From CAVQXR01 sp046330455 (GTDB lineage: Bacteria; Actinomycetota; Thermoleophilia; Gaiellales; Gaiellaceae): DNA of 64,000 bases. Position 1 is the stretch's first letter. The number at the start of each line of letters is the position of its first letter. The notes beneath the pieces are model-generated. The model saw only the letters and a program-made list of their open reading frames with translations. It made no database searches and was not told the origin of the DNA. The translations under genes and the position numbers were made by a program. This document shows, one piece after another, positions 63,788 through 64,000 of the stretch. Location: contig JAXLSU010000013.1 of the NCBI GenBank assembly GCA_046330455.1, forward strand, positions 23,202 to 87,201, in the 5' to 3' direction.

Positions 63788-64000
63788 TCAGGCCCCGGCG
63801 GGCGGTCCCGTCCCGGGCATGTCCTCGCGGGGCAGCCGGCGATACTCACCGCTGAGGACGTCTCCCTCGCCGGGGGGAGCTCCGTCCCTTCGCCCCTGCG
63901 GGAACCCCGGACCGTCCCCGTCCTCGAACAGGCTCCGGGGAACGAGCAGCCGTCCGACCGCGCGTTCCGCTGCGGCGCCGGCGACGAACCCGAGCAGCAC
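63788..64000 (-). CDS. Hypothetical protein, possibly incomplete at the window edge
   Basis: 71 codons open to the right edge; a GTG stands exactly at 64000, so it may start there or earlier. The N-terminal part visible (LLGFVAGAAAERAVGRLLVPRSLF) is weakly hydrophobic, the rest is Gly/Pro-rich and polar, without motif. Convergent with the sigma gene. Coding status is uncertain. Confidence 0.3.
   Translation of the reverse strand: MLLGFVAGAAAERAVGRLLVPRSLFEDGDGPGFPQGRRDGAPPGEGDVLSGEYRRLPREDMPGTGPPAGA

Overview
The window is a 64-kb stretch of very GC-rich chromosome, most likely from an actinobacterium of the class Thermoleophilia (Gaiellales-like). This lineage call is an inference from gene content: actinobacterial CysO/CysM/Mec and DosR-regulon homologues, an Rv2578c-family radical SAM protein, DUF1918, and many leaderless-type starts. 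There are no rRNA or tRNA genes, phage genes, insertion sequences or CRISPR arrays that I can see. Genes are dense on both strands.

Left third (1-26 kb), mixed housekeeping: an M20 peptidase (cut by the edge), a principal-type sigma factor, a TPR protein, and a sulfur module made of a rhodanese-ThiF activator, a CysO sulfur carrier fused in frame to the cysteine synthase CysM, and the JAMM peptidase Mec. Then come a secreted HExxH protein, a lipoprotein, pterin dehydratase, DinB, xylulokinase, aspartate kinase, a CorC/HlyC protein, an SOS-box-linked radical SAM protein, a two-component pair, MscL, a TorD-type chaperone, cytochrome c, a class II aldolase, an SDR, a GNAT enzyme, small proteins, an EamA transporter, malate synthase and a VOC protein. 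Between these genes lie 14 copies of a short hairpin repeat and one 440-bp hairpin array.

Middle (26-45 kb), nitrate respiration and iron uptake: narC-like di-haem cytochrome, narG, narH, narJ and narI in Thermus-like order, a PAS-LuxR regulator, the EfeUOB iron importer, an alpha/beta hydrolase, and three NarK-type transporters. One NarK carries a C-terminal PAS domain with the same four-cysteine spacing as the PAS-LuxR regulator.

Right third (45-64 kb): aconitase, then a contiguous set of genes whose M. tuberculosis relatives belong to the DosR dormancy regulon. These are a DosS-like GAF-GAF kinase (broken by three single-base indels), a NarL-type regulator, two universal stress proteins, a CBS-BON protein, nicotinate phosphoribosyltransferase, a DUF1918 pair, an APH-AAA kinase and a P-type ATPase, plus a GNAT-CoA-ligase fusion. 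A formate/nitrite transporter and a second sigma-70 factor end the window.

Together the genes suggest a facultative organism that respires nitrate under low oxygen and couples this to redox sensing and a dormancy-type stress response. Many genes have a TANNNT hexamer only 6-10 nt before the start codon, as expected for leaderless transcripts.
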